This document shows positions 17,767 to 24,864 of a stretch of DNA of 64,000 nt, in pieces. Source of the stretch: Methylibium sp964622685. Lineage in GTDB: Bacteria; Pseudomonadota; Gammaproteobacteria; Burkholderiales; Burkholderiaceae_C. How positions within the stretch are numbered: position 1 is the stretch's first letter; each line of letters begins with the position of its first letter. The stretch spans positions 1 to 64,000 of the forward strand of contig CAZUUU010000003.1 of the NCBI GenBank assembly GCA_964622685.1. Reading direction: 5' to 3'. A program made the translations under genes and the position numbers. The notes under the pieces were generated by a model. The model saw only the letters and a list, made by a program, of their open reading frames with translations, was not told the origin of the DNA and did no database searches.

Positions 17767-18506
17767 CGCGATGCCCCCAGTTCGACGCAGCGCGTGGCGA
17801 CTGCGTCGCGCACTTCCTCGTCGTGAAAGATGCCGATCACCGCGCACCCGCGGTCCTTCGCTTCGTCGATCAGGCCGGTCACGACGCGCCGGTTGGTGGT
17901 GTCGAGTGACGCGGTCGGCTCGTCCAGCAGCAGCAGCCGCGCCGGCTGGACGAAGCCGCGGGCGATGTTGATGCGCTGCTGCTCGCCGCCCGAGAAGGTC
18001 GCGGGCGGCAAACCCCACAGGGCGGGTGGCAGATTGAGACGCCGGAACAACGCGGCGACCACCTCGTGCGCCGCGCGGCGCCGCGCGGCGTGCTGTTCGT
18101 CGTCGAGCTCGTGCTCGTCGTCGTGCGCCTGCAGCCAGCGCTCGGCCACCACGTCGGTCGCTGGCACGCGCGGAAGCGCACGCAGGAACTGGCTGACATA
18201 GGCGATGTCGCGCCGACGCAGGGCCAGCACCTGTTGCGCGCTGGCGCTGGCCAGGTCGATCCGGCCGGTCGCGGTCTGCATCCAGATCTGCCCGGCGTCC
18301 GCACCATAGCTGCCGTACAGACACTTCATCAGCGTCGACTTGCCGCGGCCTGACGGGCCGACGAGGGCGATGCACTCGCCCGCATCCACTGTAAGGTCGA
18401 CGTCGTCCAGTACCGGCAGCTCCATGCTGCCGCGCAGGTGCAGCGTGAACCGCTTGCCGAGCCCGCATACCTCGAGCAAGGGCTGAGGGGGTCGATCGCG
18501 GTTCAT
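17763..18506 (-). CDS. phnL: C-P lyase system ABC-type ATPase PhnL
   Basis: 247-residue ABC-type ATPase that associates with the C-P lyase core. It shows Walker A GPSGRGKST, signature FSGGEQQRINIARGF, Walker B LLLLDEPTASLDTTN and switch HDEEVRD. In the PhnL-specific region SQFLRALPRVPATDVVAERWL is recognisable. An acidic run (DDEHELDDEQHAA, about residues 130-142) is longer than usual. Start overlaps the phnK stop by 4 bases. Confidence 0.95.
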   Translation of the reverse strand: MNRDRPPQPLLEVCGLGKRFTLHLRGSMELPVLDDVDLTVDAGECIALVGPSGRGKSTLMKCLYGSYGADAGQIWMQTATGRIDLASASAQQVLALRRRDIAYVSQFLRALPRVPATDVVAERWLQAHDDEHELDDEQHAARRRAAHEVVAALFRRLNLPPALWGLPPATFSGGEQQRINIARGFVQPARLLLLDEPTASLDTTNRRVVTGLIDEAKDRGCAVIGIFHDEEVRDAVATRCVELGASR

Positions 18507-19291
18507 GGCGCCACCACCGAAGCCACCAGCAACTGGGTGTAGGGATGGCGCGGATCGTCCAGCACGCGGTCGGTCAGACCCTCCTCCACGACGCGGCCGG
18601 CCTGCATGACCACAGTGCGATGGGCCAGCAGCCGGGCCACGCCGAGGTCGTGGGTCACGATCAGCGCGCTCAGATGCATCCGAGCCACCAGCAGCCGGAT
18701 CAGGTCCAGTAGCCTGGCCTGGACCGACACGTCGAGGCCCGAGGTCGGCTCGTCCATCAGCACGAGGCGCGGGCGGGTCACCAGGTTGCGCGCGATCTGC
18801 AGGCGCTGGCGCATGCCTCCCGAGAAGGCGCGCGGGCTGTCGTCGATCCGGCCGGCATCGAGCTCGACGCGTTGCATCCAGTCGGTTGCCGTGCTGCGCA
18901 GCCGCCCGTAGTGACGCTGGCCTTGCCCCATCAGTCGCTCGCCGATGTTGGCGCCGGCGCTGACGTTCATCCGCAGACCGTCGACGGCCTGCTGCTCGAC
19001 GTAGCCCCACTCCGTGCGTGCGAGCACACGCCTGTCGCGCTCGCTCAGTGAGCCGATCTCGAGCCAGTCGCCACCGGCACTGCGGTAGCGCGCCTGGCCC
19101 GCCTGGGGCCGCAGCCGCCCGGCGATGCACTGCAGCAGCGTGCTCTTGCCCGAACCGGACTCGCCGACGATGGCAACGACTTCGCCCGGCCACAGCGTCA
19201 GCGACGCTTCACGGACCGCGACCTGCCCGCCGCCGGCGCTGGCGTAGCGGTAGGACAGGGACTGGACCTGCAACAGCGGCTCGCCGCTCAT
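18503..19291 (-). CDS. phnK: C-P lyase system ATPase PhnK
   Basis: 262-residue ABC-type ATPase that docks on the PhnGHIJ core and is required for C-P bond cleavage in vivo. Walker A is GESGSGKST, then GYVEQQAVDGLRMNVSAGANIGERLM (PhnK-specific), signature FSGGMRQRLQIARNL, Walker B LVLMDEPTSGLDVSVQ and the oligopeptide-type C-terminus DDPRHPYTQLLV. ATG 19291 overlaps the stop of the GNAT gene by 4 bases. Confidence 0.96.
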   Translation of the reverse strand: MSGEPLLQVQSLSYRYASAGGGQVAVREASLTLWPGEVVAIVGESGSGKSTLLQCIAGRLRPQAGQARYRSAGGDWLEIGSLSERDRRVLARTEWGYVEQQAVDGLRMNVSAGANIGERLMGQGQRHYGRLRSTATDWMQRVELDAGRIDDSPRAFSGGMRQRLQIARNLVTRPRLVLMDEPTSGLDVSVQARLLDLIRLLVARMHLSALIVTHDLGVARLLAHRTVVMQAGRVVEEGLTDRVLDDPRHPYTQLLVASVVAP

Positions 19292-19728
19292 GCCAGCCCC
19301 GCCACGAAGCTGATGCCGTGCCGCTGGAAACCCAGGGCATCGTAGAACGCATGCGCGGCGTCGCGCTTGCCGTTGGACGACAGCGCCAGCTTGTAGCAGC
19401 CGGCGTCGCGCGCCATCGCCATGGCGCGCTGCATCATGGCCCGCCCGATGCCCTGGCCCTGCATCTCGGGGTGCACCGCCACGGCTTCGACGACAGCGGC
19501 GCTGCCGCCCTGGTGGGCCAGCTGCGGCAGCAGGTAGAGGTGCAGCGTGCCGACCGGATGCGCGCCACAGCAGGCCAGCAGCACGCGGGCGCCGCTGGCC
19601 TGGACCCGTTGCCAGGCCGGCTCTCGCTCATCGGGAGGGAGCAGCGTGCTGTCCAGCCCGGCGACTGCATAGAGTGCCAGCACCGCATCGAGATCGGCCC
19701 GCGTCGCTTCGCGGATCGTCGGCGTCAT
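19288..19728 (-). CDS. GNAT N-acetyltransferase in the phn operon (PhnO-like role)
   Basis: 146-residue GNAT protein with the acetyl-CoA loop VEAVAVHPEMQGQGIGRAMMQRAM (Q-x-x-G-x-G/A) and a C-terminal KRDAAHAFYDALGFQRHGISF like that of PhnO. PhnO acetylates aminoalkylphosphonates and protects against toxic amino-phosphonates. Placement inside the core operon between phnJ and phnK with 4-base overlaps on both sides argues for a phosphonate-linked job, but sequence alone does not prove orthology to E. coli PhnO. The ATG at 19728 fits the overlap. Confidence 0.85.
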   Translation of the reverse strand: MTPTIREATRADLDAVLALYAVAGLDSTLLPPDEREPAWQRVQASGARVLLACCGAHPVGTLHLYLLPQLAHQGGSAAVVEAVAVHPEMQGQGIGRAMMQRAMAMARDAGCYKLALSSNGKRDAAHAFYDALGFQRHGISFVAGLA

Positions 19729-20606
19729 CGATGGCCTCCGGCATCGACGGCCTCGCGCTGCTCGCGACACCAGTCGGTGTCGGAGCAGGTGTGGAGGGTG
19801 GTTCCGTCGGGCTGCGGCAGTTCGTCGAGGAAGCTCGTCGTGCAGCCGCACAGTGCGCAGGCATGGCCGCTGGGAGCGACGCGAAAGGGATGGTCGTCGA
19901 AGTCCAGGCTCACGACGTCGGTGTAGGGCGGCACGGCATAGAGGCGCTTCTCGCGGCCTGCACCGAACAACTGGAGCGCCGGCATGCGATGCATCTTCGG
20001 GTTGTCGAAACTCGGGATCGGCGAGGGCGACATCACGGTCCGCCCGTCGACACGGACGGGATAGTCGTAGGTGGTGTCGATGCGTCCCCAGTGGGCAATG
20101 TCCTCGTAGAGCTTGACGTTGACCAGCCCGTACTCCTCGGCGGCGTGCAGTTGCAGCGTCTCGGCGCGCCGCGGCTCGAGCTTGTACAGCGGCTCGGGCT
20201 GCGGCACCTGGTAGACGAGGACCTGGCCTTCGGTCAATGCCCGCTCGGGGATGCGGTGGCGGGTCTGGATCAGCGTGGCCTCGCGGGTGCGCTCGGTGGT
20301 GCGCACGCCCGTCGTGCGGGCGAAGAACTGGCGGATGTTGACGGCGTTCGTGGTGTCGTCGGCGCCCTGGTCGATGACCTTCAGGACGTCGTTGGCACCG
20401 ATGATCGCGGCCGTGACCTGGATGCCCCCGGTGCCCCAGCCATACGCGAGCGGCATCTCGCGCGATCCGAAGGGCACCTGGTGGCCGGGCAGTGCCACGG
20501 CCTTGAGCAGGGCGCGGCGGATCATGCGCTTGGTGCGCTCGTCGAGATAGGCGAAGCTGTAGCCCTCGGCCTGGCCGGAAGAGCTGGTCGCCGCCGAGGC
20601 GCTCAT
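19725..20606 (-). CDS. phnJ: Alpha-D-ribose 1-methylphosphonate 5-phosphate C-P lyase
   Basis: Radical-SAM enzyme that breaks the C-P bond and yields the hydrocarbon plus ribosyl 1,2-cyclic phosphate 5-phosphate. It has 293 residues. The cluster and active-site cysteines are Cys250, Cys253, Cys274 and Cys280 (HACALCGC ... CSDTDWC), matching the E. coli C241/C244/C266/C272 pattern with one residue less between the second and third. GYSFAYLDERTKRMIRR and PLAYGWGTGGIQVTAAIIG are typical of the family. Stop and start overlap both neighbours by 4 bases. Confidence 0.97.
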   Translation of the reverse strand: MSASAATSSSGQAEGYSFAYLDERTKRMIRRALLKAVALPGHQVPFGSREMPLAYGWGTGGIQVTAAIIGANDVLKVIDQGADDTTNAVNIRQFFARTTGVRTTERTREATLIQTRHRIPERALTEGQVLVYQVPQPEPLYKLEPRRAETLQLHAAEEYGLVNVKLYEDIAHWGRIDTTYDYPVRVDGRTVMSPSPIPSFDNPKMHRMPALQLFGAGREKRLYAVPPYTDVVSLDFDDHPFRVAPSGHACALCGCTTSFLDELPQPDGTTLHTCSDTDWCREQREAVDAGGHR

Positions 20607-21751
20607 GTCGCCACCTCGCTGGGTGCGACGGGCGCTGCGGCGCTGGGGGCCTCCTCGGTGCTGACCTGCGCGGCCCGCGCCGTGATCTCTGCGCGCAGCA
20701 GGCGGACCAGCTCGAGTTCGGACTCGAAAGTGACGTAGTGCGGCAGCTTCAGGTGCTGCACGAAGCCCGAAGCCTCGACGCTGTCGCCCTGCGGCAGCAC
20801 GAACTCCTGCGCCTGTGCAGGACTGGTCGGCGGCTCGCCGAACTCGTCCCAGCGCAGTGCGCGGTCGACCAGCGCCATGGCCATCGCGCGCCGTTCCGCA
20901 TGACCGAAGGACAGTCCGTAGCCGCGCGTGAACTGCGGTGGCGCGTCAGCACTGCCGGCGAACTGGTTGACCATCTCGCACTGCGTCAGCTCCACCTCGC
21001 CGACGACGATGGGGAAGTCCAGCTCGTCAGGCACCAGTTCGACCTCGACCCAGCCGTGCCGCACGTCGCCCGCGAAAGGGTGGCTGTAGGCATAGCCGCG
21101 CTGCGTGGAGTACCCCAGACCCAGCACCCAGCCCTCGTCGGCGCGGGCCAGCATCTGAAGCCGAGCGCTGCGCGGCATCGGGTAGGACGGCGGATCGCGC
21201 GTGATGTCGGGCGGCGGCGGGTCGCCCGGGCCGGGAACGAAGTCCTCCACCAGCCCGTCGCGCAGCAACTCGCTCAGCGCGCTGGGCGTCTCGGTGCCGC
21301 CGTCCGGCGCGGCGGCCGTCGGCAGCGTGGACAGTCCGGCGTCGCCTTGCAGGAGCGCGAAGTCCAGCAGCCGCTGCGTGTAGTCGTAGGTCGGACCGAG
21401 GACCTGACCGCCCGGCAGGTCCTTGAAGATCGCCGAGATGCGCCGATCGATGCGCATGGACTGCGTGTCCATGGGCTCGCTGCTGGCCAGCCGCGGCAAG
21501 GTGGTGCGGTAGGCGCGCAGCAGGAAGGCCGCCTCGACCGCGTCGCCGCGCGCCTGCTTGACAGCCAGCGCCGCCAGCTCGGGGTCGAACAGCGAGCCTT
21601 CGGCCATCACCCGCGCGACCAGCAGTGTCAGCTGTTCGCGCAACTGGTCGACCGTGAGCTCCGCATGCGCCGGGTCGCCGCGCCGGGCCGCCGCCAGCAG
21701 CGCCCGCGAGGCCTCGATCGCACGTTCCCCGCCCTTGACGGCGATGTACAT
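20603..21751 (-). CDS. phnI: C-P lyase core subunit PhnI (nucleosidase)
   Basis: 382 residues. With PhnGHL it exchanges the adenine of ATP for the phosphonate. The family start MYIAVKGGERAIEAS and the stretches MRIDRRISAIFKDLPGGQVLGPTYDYTQRLLDFALLQGD and LGLGYSTQRGYAYSHPFAGDVRHGWVEVEL are present, followed by QCEMVNQFAG and KLPHYVTFESELELVRLLR. Length is slightly above the E. coli protein because of an Ala-rich tail. It starts 3 bases after the phnH stop. Confidence 0.97.
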   Translation of the reverse strand: MYIAVKGGERAIEASRALLAAARRGDPAHAELTVDQLREQLTLLVARVMAEGSLFDPELAALAVKQARGDAVEAAFLLRAYRTTLPRLASSEPMDTQSMRIDRRISAIFKDLPGGQVLGPTYDYTQRLLDFALLQGDAGLSTLPTAAAPDGGTETPSALSELLRDGLVEDFVPGPGDPPPPDITRDPPSYPMPRSARLQMLARADEGWVLGLGYSTQRGYAYSHPFAGDVRHGWVEVELVPDELDFPIVVGEVELTQCEMVNQFAGSADAPPQFTRGYGLSFGHAERRAMAMALVDRALRWDEFGEPPTSPAQAQEFVLPQGDSVEASGFVQHLKLPHYVTFESELELVRLLRAEITARAAQVSTEEAPSAAAPVAPSEVAT

Positions 21752-21754
21752 GGT

Positions 21755-22378
21755 TCAGTCCATCCAGCCGACGCGCGTGGATCGTGGAATCGCGGCGATG
21801 CGGTCGCCGGCGACCAGCACCAGCTCGATGCCGCGCGGCCGGTCTCGCTCCAGTGCGATGCGCTCGGCCCAGAAGCTGCGCGGCAGGCCATCGACATGCA
21901 GCCGCTGGACATCGGCAATGCCCGGGCCGCGCAGCGCCAGCGACTCCCAGCCGGCGACTTCGGCGAGCATCGGCACCTGCACGAGCAGCGTCGCACCGAG
22001 CTGAGGCTCGGTGTCCGTGCCGCGTGGCAGCTGCGACCACAGGCCGGCACGGACCTCGTCGGCGTGGACCGCAGCAAAGGACGTGCCGGATGCGTCGCCG
22101 CTGCAGGCGACGCCGGTGTGGAAGCGCAGCCAGTGACGAGCGGCCTCGCTATCGCAGCGACCGAGCAGGGCAACCCGCGTTTCGCCGTCGAGCACGGTCA
22201 GCAGCAGGGCCGCGAGGCCGATACCCAGTCCGGGGGGCGGCTGCAGGGCCGCCAGCGTCGCGGCCGGCAGGGGCAGGACGCGCCCGGGATGCGACATCGC
22301 GTCCAGCAGCACCCGGAAGCAGCCTTGAGCGTCGTGCACGGCATCGCCAAAGCCGGGCGTCAGTTCGGCCAGCGACAT
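21755..22378 (-). CDS. phnH: C-P lyase core subunit PhnH
   Basis: 207-residue subunit of the PhnGHIJ complex. The start PGFGDAVHDAQGCFRVLLDAMSHPGRV is the PhnH hallmark; LLVQVPMLAEVAGWESLALRGPGIADV and a final IPRSTRVGW also fit. PhnH has no catalytic residues of its own and shapes the core. ATG 22378 shares a base with the phnG stop (TGATG), so translation is coupled. Confidence 0.96.
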   Translation of the reverse strand: MSLAELTPGFGDAVHDAQGCFRVLLDAMSHPGRVLPLPAATLAALQPPPGLGIGLAALLLTVLDGETRVALLGRCDSEAARHWLRFHTGVACSGDASGTSFAAVHADEVRAGLWSQLPRGTDTEPQLGATLLVQVPMLAEVAGWESLALRGPGIADVQRLHVDGLPRSFWAERIALERDRPRGIELVLVAGDRIAAIPRSTRVGWMD

Positions 22379-22851
22379 CAGTCCGCCTCTCCGCGCTGCA
22401 GCTCGACGAAGCGCACGCGGCTCGCCGCGGCGCGCTCGCGCTGCGCCGTGCGCGCTGCCTCAGTCCGGGCTTGCAGCGGCCGGACCACCGCCTGCATCGC
22501 ACGGTCGTGGTGGTCCGGCTGCTGCAGCAGTGCATCGAGCTCGGCGATGCGGCGCGCTCGCGCACCCTGGCGCCCCAGCACATAGCCGACACCGATGGCG
22601 GCATGCCCGCGCGCGTCGCGATGCCTCACGACGCAGCGCGCCAGCGTCGCCTCGCCCAGGTTGAACCGGTCGCCACTGCCGCCAATGCGCGTGCAGAGCA
22701 TGGCCAGGCCTTGCTCGACGGTGCGCAGAAGCTCGAAGGCCTCGCTGTCGACCAGCGGCTGCGACAACGCCAGCAGCGCGTCGGGCGGCGCCAGCGCCAG
22801 CACCGCCAGCCACTGTTGGCGCGGTGATCGGGAGGAAGGTACGGTCGTCAC
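22378..22851 (-). CDS. phnG: C-P lyase core subunit PhnG
   Basis: 157 residues, first gene of the phnGHI-J-(GNAT)-KLM operon. The RQQWLAVLALAPPDALLAL start and FNLGEATLARCVVRH...GHAAIGVGYVLGR are diagnostic. PhnG forms part of the hetero-octameric core with PhnH, PhnI and PhnJ. The operon promoter must lie in the 38 bases shared with phnF, which also hold the candidate PhnF site, so repression by PhnF is likely. Confidence 0.96.
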   Translation of the reverse strand: MTTVPSSRSPRQQWLAVLALAPPDALLALSQPLVDSEAFELLRTVEQGLAMLCTRIGGSGDRFNLGEATLARCVVRHRDARGHAAIGVGYVLGRQGARARRIAELDALLQQPDHHDRAMQAVVRPLQARTEAARTAQRERAAASRVRFVELQRGEAD

Positions 22852-22856
22852 AGCGA

Positions 22857-22870
22857 TGTCATCTAGATCA
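22857..22870. promoter_or_regulatory. candidate PhnF operator between phnG and phnF
   Basis: TGTCATCTAGATCA, identical to the phnC-upstream site at 12 of 14 positions and centred on the same TCTAGA palindrome. Located in the 38-base divergent gap, so one bound repressor could control both phnG-M and phnF. Confidence 0.7.
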
Positions 22871-22889
22871 CTCTAGGATCGCGGCCAGT

Positions 22890-23657
22890 ATGAGCAGCAC
22901 CGATGACAGTTTCTTGAAGGTCGCGGAAGTCGAAGCCGGGCTGAAGCGCTGGGAACAGGTGGCGCAGGCCTTGCGCGAGGACCTGACGGCGGGCCGGTAT
23001 GCGCCGGGTGCGAAGCTGCCGAACGAGACGCAGCTCGCCGAGCGCTTTGCCGTCAACCGCCACACGCTCCGCCAGGCCATGCAGGCGCTGGCACGAGAGG
23101 GCTACGTGCAGGTGCTTCACGGCAGCGGGACGTACGCGCGCGAGCTCGTCGTCGATTACGCGCTGCAGCGCCGCACGCGCCTTAGCGAGAACCTGGCCCA
23201 GGCCGGCGAACGCGCCACGCGCGAACTGTTGCGGCAATCCATCGAGTCTGCCGGCGAATGGGGGGCAGCGCTGAAGCTCGGTGCACGCGCGGAGGTGGAG
23301 TTGCTGCGCACCCGCGCGGTGGTCCGGGGCCGACCGGTGGCACTGACGCGTGCGGCCTTCGTTCGGCCACGTCTGGCCGGCATCGGCAACGCGCTCGCGC
23401 GACGCGGCAGCGTGACCGAGGCGCTGCGCGCGCTGGGTGTCGCCGACTACACGCGGGCGCGCAGCACGATCTCGGCGCGCCTGCCGCAAGGCGACGAGGC
23501 CGACCTCCTGGCGCGTCCGCCGAGCCAGCCGGTGCTGGTCGTCCACTACCTCAATGTCGATCGCGAGGGCGCGCCGCTCGAGGCCGGCTGCACCCTGTTT
23601 GCGGCCGACGCCGTGCAGCTGACCGTCGAACCCGAGGGCTGGGGCGGCGAGCCGTGA
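22890..23657 (+). CDS. phnF: Phosphonate-responsive GntR/HutC-type repressor
   Basis: 255 residues: N-terminal GntR winged helix (WEQVAQALREDLTAGRYAPGAKLPNETQLAERFAVNRHTLRQAMQALAREGYVQVLHGSGTYA) followed by a UTRA/HutC effector domain (about 95-245). Divergent from phnG and facing the C-P lyase operon, the usual PhnF arrangement. ATG 22890 places the start 20 bases past the candidate operator; an earlier in-frame start would lie inside phnG. Effector unknown, probably a phosphonate or pathway product. Confidence 0.93.
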   Translation: MSSTDDSFLKVAEVEAGLKRWEQVAQALREDLTAGRYAPGAKLPNETQLAERFAVNRHTLRQAMQALAREGYVQVLHGSGTYARELVVDYALQRRTRLSENLAQAGERATRELLRQSIESAGEWGAALKLGARAEVELLRTRAVVRGRPVALTRAAFVRPRLAGIGNALARRGSVTEALRALGVADYTRARSTISARLPQGDEADLLARPPSQPVLVVHYLNVDREGAPLEAGCTLFAADAVQLTVEPEGWGGEP

Positions 23658-24322
23658 GCCGGTCCACCGCGCGGTACGCGGTCTACTGGGTACCCGAGGA
23701 GGACCACCCGCTCTGGGAAGCCGGCTGCCGCTGGCTTGGACGCGATCCGCGTCTCGACGCGGCCGGTACGCCGCCGCCGCTGCGCAGTTCGCCCTGGCGC
23801 TACGGTTTCCACGCGACCCTGAAAGCGCCGATGCACCTGCGCGACGACGCGAGCCTGGATGGATTCTTGCAGGCGGCGGCCGACCTGGCCTCGCAGTCGC
23901 GGTGCCTCGAGCTGCCAGTCCTGCAAGTCGCCACGCTCGGCGATTTCGTCGCCCTGCGACCTAGCCAGGAAACGCGTGGCGGGGATCCCCTGCATGAGCT
24001 TGCCGCGCGCTGCGTGCGGGAACTGGAAGCGTGGCGCTCGCCGGAGGTGATGTCGCGCAATACCGCCTCGCTCGATGCGGAGCAGCGTGCCCTGCTGCTG
24101 CGCTGGGGCTATCCCCATGTGCTGGAGCGCTGGCGGCTTCACTTGACCCTCAGCGACTCGCTGGACCTGTCCAGCCCCGAGGCGGACTCTCTGCTGCACA
24201 CGGCGAGAGCGCACTTCTCGGCGGCACTGGCACACCCCCTCCACTTGAAGTCGCTGTGCATCTTCGAGGAGGCAAGCCGCGGCGCGCCGCTGCGGTTGAT
24301 GGCGCGCTTGACGGTGGCATGA
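23654..24322 (+). CDS. DUF1045 phosphonate-metabolism protein, 2H-phosphoesterase-like
   Basis: 222-residue protein of the DUF1045 (TIGR03223) family, found in C-P lyase operons. It begins RYAVYWVPEEDHPLWEAGCRWLGRD and carries two H-x-T motifs: His53-Thr55 (FHATLKAP) and His163-Thr165 (HLTLSDSL). This is the catalytic pattern of 2H phosphoesterases that open cyclic phosphates. GTG 23654 overlaps the phnF stop (GTGA). Because phnP is absent from the cluster, it is a candidate for opening the 1,2-cyclic phosphate made by PhnJ; this is inference. No phnN is seen either. Confidence 0.85.
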   Translation: MSRSTARYAVYWVPEEDHPLWEAGCRWLGRDPRLDAAGTPPPLRSSPWRYGFHATLKAPMHLRDDASLDGFLQAAADLASQSRCLELPVLQVATLGDFVALRPSQETRGGDPLHELAARCVRELEAWRSPEVMSRNTASLDAEQRALLLRWGYPHVLERWRLHLTLSDSLDLSSPEADSLLHTARAHFSAALAHPLHLKSLCIFEEASRGAPLRLMARLTVA

Positions 24323-24520
24323 AGCGCTGAAATCGGAAGCAGTGCGGACGCAAGCGAGACAGGAAGGGCCTGGCGACGGGATCTGCACCGCTTTTCCACA
24401 GCCTTGCCCACAGAGCGTGGGGATAGTTGTGCTGGTCCTCGATCGCGGGAGTGCGTAACGGTCGTCCATTGAGCCCCCACCCCTGTAGAGTGTCTTGCAA
24501 CGCTTCGAGCGGGGTGAGGC

Positions 24521-24718
24521 ATGGCCAAGAGCAGTATCGATCCATCGCAGTACAGGTTTCGGGCGGTCGAAGAGGCGTGCTTCTCCTTCCTGGCCGCGGT
24601 CAGCAGCATGTGCCGTGGCGAGAGACCGCTCGATGTGGATCACCTGCTCAGACTGGCCGACATGGTCCTCGAGGTGCAAGACCAGTGTCTGCAGCGAACT
24701 GAGGCTCAGTACGCCTGA
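24521..24718 (+). CDS. Small acidic protein of unknown function
   Basis: 65 residues (MAKSSIDPSQYRFRAVEEACFSFL...). GGGGTGAGG lies 5-13 bases before the ATG, which is a good ribosome site. Predicted mostly helical; two cysteines, no membrane segment. Family not recognised. It stands alone between the phosphonate region and the ferritin-like gene. Confidence 0.5.
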   Translation: MAKSSIDPSQYRFRAVEEACFSFLAAVSSMCRGERPLDVDHLLRLADMVLEVQDQCLQRTEAQYA

Positions 24719-24864
24719 CACGCGAGCGCGTGTTCCAGCGGGGTCGGATTGGCCGGCCGCGCGGCTCCCGGGGCTCGCGATGCGGGTGGTCGAGCCGGCG
24801 CGCGGGGCAGCGTCACGATGACCCGCGGTGGACGGCTGTCCGCGAACTTGCGTAGATTCGGCGC

